Part shown: positions 5,895 to 8,063 of the stretch, one piece after another
Layout: each line of letters begins with the position of its first letter
Position numbering within the stretch: position 1 is the first letter of the stretch
From: an uncultured Campylobacter sp.
GTDB taxonomy: Bacteria; Campylobacterota; Campylobacteria; Campylobacterales; Campylobacteraceae
Direction: 5' to 3'
NCBI RefSeq assembly: GCF_938017615.1
Contig: NZ_CALIJA010000189.1
Span: 1 to 8,063, forward strand
DNA length: 8,063 nucleotides
The notes under the pieces: generated by a model
The model's input: only the letters and a program-made list of their open reading frames with translations
The model's database searches: none
Told to the model about the DNA's origin: nothing
Position numbers and translations under genes: made by a program

Positions 5895-5923
5895 TTGTCG
5901 CATTTGCTAAAAGAAAGTATAAT
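5895..5923 (+). promoter_or_regulatory. Sigma70-type promoter of gpmI
   Basis: A consensus TATAAT (5918-5923) sits 17 bases after TTGTCG (5895-5900), a 4/6 match to the -35. The predicted start near 5930 leaves a leader of about 70 bases. A seven-base inverted repeat, GGCGGAT (5882-5888) and ATCCGCC (5949-5955), brackets the promoter. Confidence 0.6.
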
Positions 5924-5940
5924 GCCGCTCGTAAAAACAG

Positions 5941-5974
5941 CGCCGCAGATCCGCCTCAAAAGGCCTGCACGGCG
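5941..5974 (+). promoter_or_regulatory. Bulged hairpin in the gpmI leader
   Basis: Within the predicted leader three stacked stems can form: CGCC/GGCG (5941-5944 with 5971-5974), GCAG/CTGC (5945-5948 with 5965-5968) and GCC/GGC (5953-5955 with 5962-5964). The loop is TCAAAA, with a two-base bulge and a four-base bulge. That gives 11 mostly G-C pairs in an otherwise AT-rich leader. It ends about 14 bases before the AGGAG ribosome binding site and has no U tract, so it is not a terminator. It could stabilise the mRNA 5' end or bind a regulator. It matches no riboswitch I know. Confidence 0.35.
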
Positions 5975-6001
5975 AAATTTAGACGAAATTTAGGAGCCAA
6001 A

Positions 6002-7468
6002 ATGGGGCAAAAGACGATTTTACTTATCACCGACGGCATCGGCTTTAACGCGAGCGATAAATTTAACGCGTTCGCAAACGCAAAAAAGCCCGCCTATGAT
6101 TATCTTTTTAAAAACGTTCCGAATACGCTGCTGCGCACCTCAGGGCTTGCCGTGGGCTTGCCGCAGGGTCAGATGGGAAACAGCGAAGTAGGGCATATGA
6201 CGATCGGAAGCGGTAGGATTCTGTATCAAAACCTAGTCAAAATCGATCGCGCGATCGATGAGGGCTCGCTTGAGAAAAACGAAGCGCTGCAAAACCTGCT
6301 CGCTAAATGCCGCAGAGTGCACGTCATAGGGCTTTACAGCGACGGCGGCGTGCATTCGCATCTGCGCCATTTTGACGCGATCTGTGATATAGCGCAGAAT
6401 GCGGGTTGCGAGACATGGGCGCACGCTATCACCGACGGGCGCGACGTTTCGCCGAGCAGCGGAGCGGAATTTTTAAAGCGCCTGGAGGCTAAATGTAAAG
6501 TAGCGAGCGTGTGCGGGCGCTTTTACGCGATGGATCGCGACAAGCGCTTTGATCGCGTAAAGCGCGCTTACGACGTGCTTATGGGTGAAGCGGCGCCGCT
6601 TGAAATTTCGCCTAGCGAATACATACTGCAAAGCTACGAACGCGGCGTGAGCGACGAGTTTATCGAGCCTGCAAGCTTTAACGACTTTAGCGGTATCGGC
6701 GCGGATGACGGAGTGATTTTTATAAATTTTAGAAACGATCGCGCTAGAGAGCTTTGCGCGGCTTTGGGCGATGAGAGCTTTAGCGAATTCAAGCGGAAGT
6801 TCGTCGTGAAAAATTTAATCACGATGAGCGAATACGATGCGAGCTTTAAATTTCCTCTGCTTTTTGAGAAGCCCGTGCTTAAAAACACGCTTTGCGAAGT
6901 GATCGCAGACGCCGGTCTTACGCAGCTTCACACTGCCGAGACCGAAAAATACGCCCACGTGACGTTTTTCTTTAACGGCGGCGTCGAGGAGCCGCTGCCG
7001 AACGAAACTCGCGTGCTGATACCAAGCCCGAAAGTAAAAACCTACGATGAGCAGCCGCAGATGAGCGCGCCTACGGTGTGCGATGCGGTGATCCGCGGCA
7101 TCGAAGCGGGGATAGATTTCATCGTCGTAAATTTCGCAAACGGCGATATGGTCGGCCATACTGGCAACTATGACGCCGCGGTAAAGGCGGTCGAGGCGGT
7201 GGATGAGTGCATCGGTAAAATTTTAGGCGCGGCGAGGGCGCACGATTACGCCTATGTCCAGATCAGCGACCACGGCAACTGCGAGGCGATGCGAGACGCG
7301 GACGGCGAAATTTTAACCAACCACACGACCTTTGACGTATTTTGTTTTGTCGCGGGCGAGGGCGTGCGCGAGCTAAAAAGCGGACTTGGGCTTAGTAACG
7401 TCGCAGCGACCGTGCTAAAGCTAATGGGGTTGCCAAAGCCCGCGGAGATGGACGAGGCACTATTTTGA
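6002..7468 (+). CDS. gpmI: 2,3-bisphosphoglycerate-independent phosphoglycerate mutase
   Basis: Cytoplasmic glycolytic/gluconeogenic enzyme interconverting 3- and 2-phosphoglycerate, Mn-dependent and of the alkaline-phosphatase superfamily. At 488 residues it has full family length. Asp11 (ITDGIG) and the phosphorylated Ser61 in GNSEVGH belong to the phosphatase domain. The phosphotransferase domain shows VHSH (117-120), DGRD (145-148), RFYAMDRDKR (173-182) and RNDRARE (244-250). ETEKYAHVTFFFNGG (313-327), NFANGDMVGHTG (377-388, with Asp382 and His386), SDHGN (422-426, Asp423 and His424) and NHTTF (440-444, His441) complete the metal sites. All key residues are present. AGGAG lies five bases before the ATG. 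Campylobacter lacks a complete glycolytic route, so the enzyme serves mostly gluconeogenesis (known of the genus). Head of a rightward pair with fabG; the genes are not functionally linked, but the order matches what I recall of C. jejuni. Confidence 0.97.
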   Translation: MGQKTILLITDGIGFNASDKFNAFANAKKPAYDYLFKNVPNTLLRTSGLAVGLPQGQMGNSEVGHMTIGSGRILYQNLVKIDRAIDEGSLEKNEALQNLLAKCRRVHVIGLYSDGGVHSHLRHFDAICDIAQNAGCETWAHAITDGRDVSPSSGAEFLKRLEAKCKVASVCGRFYAMDRDKRFDRVKRAYDVLMGEAAPLEISPSEYILQSYERGVSDEFIEPASFNDFSGIGADDGVIFINFRNDRARELCAALGDESFSEFKRKFVVKNLITMSEYDASFKFPLLFEKPVLKNTLCEVIADAGLTQLHTAETEKYAHVTFFFNGGVEEPLPNETRVLIPSPKVKTYDEQPQMSAPTVCDAVIRGIEAGIDFIVVNFANGDMVGHTGNYDAAVKAVEAVDECIGKILGAARAHDYAYVQISDHGNCEAMRDADGEILTNHTTFDVFCFVAGEGVRELKSGLGLSNVAATVLKLMGLPKPAEMDEALF

Positions 7469-7503
7469 AATTTCAACGGCGCAGGTCGCGAGTAGATTTA
7501 AAC

Positions 7504-7512
7504 TGCTAAAAT
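7504..7512 (+). promoter_or_regulatory. Possible extended -10 promoter of fabG
   Basis: TGCTAAAAT matches the extended -10 form (TG, one base, TAAAAT) in the gpmI-fabG gap. The predicted start is near 7519, about 50 bases before the fabG ATG. No -35 is visible. It suggests fabG can be expressed separately from gpmI. Confidence 0.35.
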
Positions 7513-7516
7513 TTAG

Positions 7517-7536
7517 GTAAATTTGGATAAATTTAC
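7517..7536. promoter_or_regulatory. Perfect inverted repeat at the predicted fabG start, operator-like
   Basis: Arms GTAAATTT (7517-7524) and AAATTTAC (7529-7536) pair perfectly around GGAT. The repeat sits where transcription from the extended -10 would begin, a typical repressor position. A second perfect palindrome, TTAAAATTTTAA, follows at 7545-7556, just before the ribosome binding site. The arms are AT-rich and the genus favours AAATTT, so chance is possible. I know of no fatty-acid regulator site of this form. Confidence 0.35.
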
Positions 7537-7569
7537 GCTAGAGATTAAAATTTTAACAAAAGGATAAGT

Positions 7570-8063
7570 ATGAAATTTAGCGGGAAAAATGTTTTAATCA
7601 CGGGCGCAAGCCGCGGTATCGGCGCGCAGATTGCAAGGACTTTAGCGGGCTATGGGCTTAAGGTGTGGATTAATTATCGCTCAAAGCCCGAGATAGCCGA
7701 CGCGCTGCTAGAGGAGATCCGCGCAAACGGCGGAGAGGGTGCCGTGATAAAATTTGACGCGACGAACGAGGCGGAATTTAGCGAGGCGATTGCCCTGATC
7801 GCGCAAAGCGACGGCGAGCTAAGCTATCTCGTAAATAACGCGGGCGTCACGAACGACAAGCTCGCGCTTAGGATGAAGCTGGAAGACTTCATGGGCGTGA
7901 TCGAAGCAAATTTAAGCAGCGCCTTTATCGGCTGCCGCGAAGCTTTAAAGCTAATGAGCAAAAAGCGCTTCGGTGCGGTCGTAAACATCGCCTCGATCGT
8001 CGGCGAAATGGGAAACGCCGGGCAGGTCAATTACAGCGCGAGCAAGGGCGGAATGATCGCGAT
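7570..8063 (+). CDS. fabG: 3-oxoacyl-ACP reductase, partial (cut by window end)
   Basis: NADPH-dependent short-chain dehydrogenase that reduces 3-oxoacyl-ACP in each elongation round of type II fatty acid synthesis; cytoplasmic tetramer in the family. The first 164 residues are visible, out of about 247 usual. The TGASRGIG nucleotide-binding motif is at 11-18, NNAG at 89-92, and the catalytic tetrad is Asn114, Ser142, Tyr155 and Lys159 (YSASK), spaced as in known FabG proteins. The start has AAAGGA seven bases upstream. The gene follows gpmI by 101 bases with its own possible promoter. In related genomes acpP lies further downstream, which supports fabG over another short-chain dehydrogenase. 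The reading frame is open to the edge with no sign of damage. Confidence 0.93.
   Translation, partial: MKFSGKNVLITGASRGIGAQIARTLAGYGLKVWINYRSKPEIADALLEEIRANGGEGAVIKFDATNEAEFSEAIALIAQSDGELSYLVNNAGVTNDKLALRMKLEDFMGVIEANLSSAFIGCREALKLMSKKRFGAVVNIASIVGEMGNAGQVNYSASKGGMIA

Overview
The window looks like a chromosomal segment of a Campylobacter species or close relative, from the higher-GC oral group rather than the jejuni/coli group. The evidence is the gene set mraY-murD on the minus strand, divergent from gpmI-fabG on the plus strand. That arrangement and the protein sequences match what I recall of the Campylobacter jejuni locus. The core genes here are GC-richer than in C. jejuni, while intergenic DNA keeps the AAATTT-rich texture of the genus. 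The species call is inference.

Left part (1 to about 2515): the tRNA-proximal end of an integrated element. It holds a complete P4-type tyrosine recombinase (824-2068, minus) and, 8 bases downstream, an AT-rich gene of unknown function (117-815, minus) whose Shine-Dalgarno overlaps the integrase stop codon. A run of hairpins follows that gene. Between the integrase and the tRNA lie 443 bases without a gene, filled with six near-identical AT-rich palindromic elements and a CGCTTGA motif in both orientations. This looks like an integrase or directionality-factor binding region. The element runs off the left edge, so its far end and cargo are not visible.

Junction (2512-2587): tRNA-Phe(GAA) on the minus strand, with its 3' end facing the integrase. 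This is the classic integration target, and the tRNA is intact. The 556 bases beyond it (2588-3143) hold no convincing gene, only a 55-codon ORF without a clear ribosome binding site.

Right part (3144-8063): housekeeping genes. mraY (TTG start) and murD form a peptidoglycan-precursor operon read leftwards. MurD carries an unusual hydrophilic insertion of about 85 residues near its C-terminus, and two tiny ORFs are chained by ATGA overlaps between mraY and murD. gpmI (cofactor-independent phosphoglycerate mutase) is read rightwards from a good sigma70-type promoter and a leader able to form a bulged hairpin. fabG (3-oxoacyl-ACP reductase) follows after 101 bases that contain an extended -10 and a perfect inverted repeat at the predicted transcription start. 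fabG is cut by the right edge.

The strongest candidate for something undescribed is the integrase-tRNA interval with its ordered AT-rich elements, together with the coupled unknown gene. The MurD insertion and the inverted repeat in front of fabG come next.
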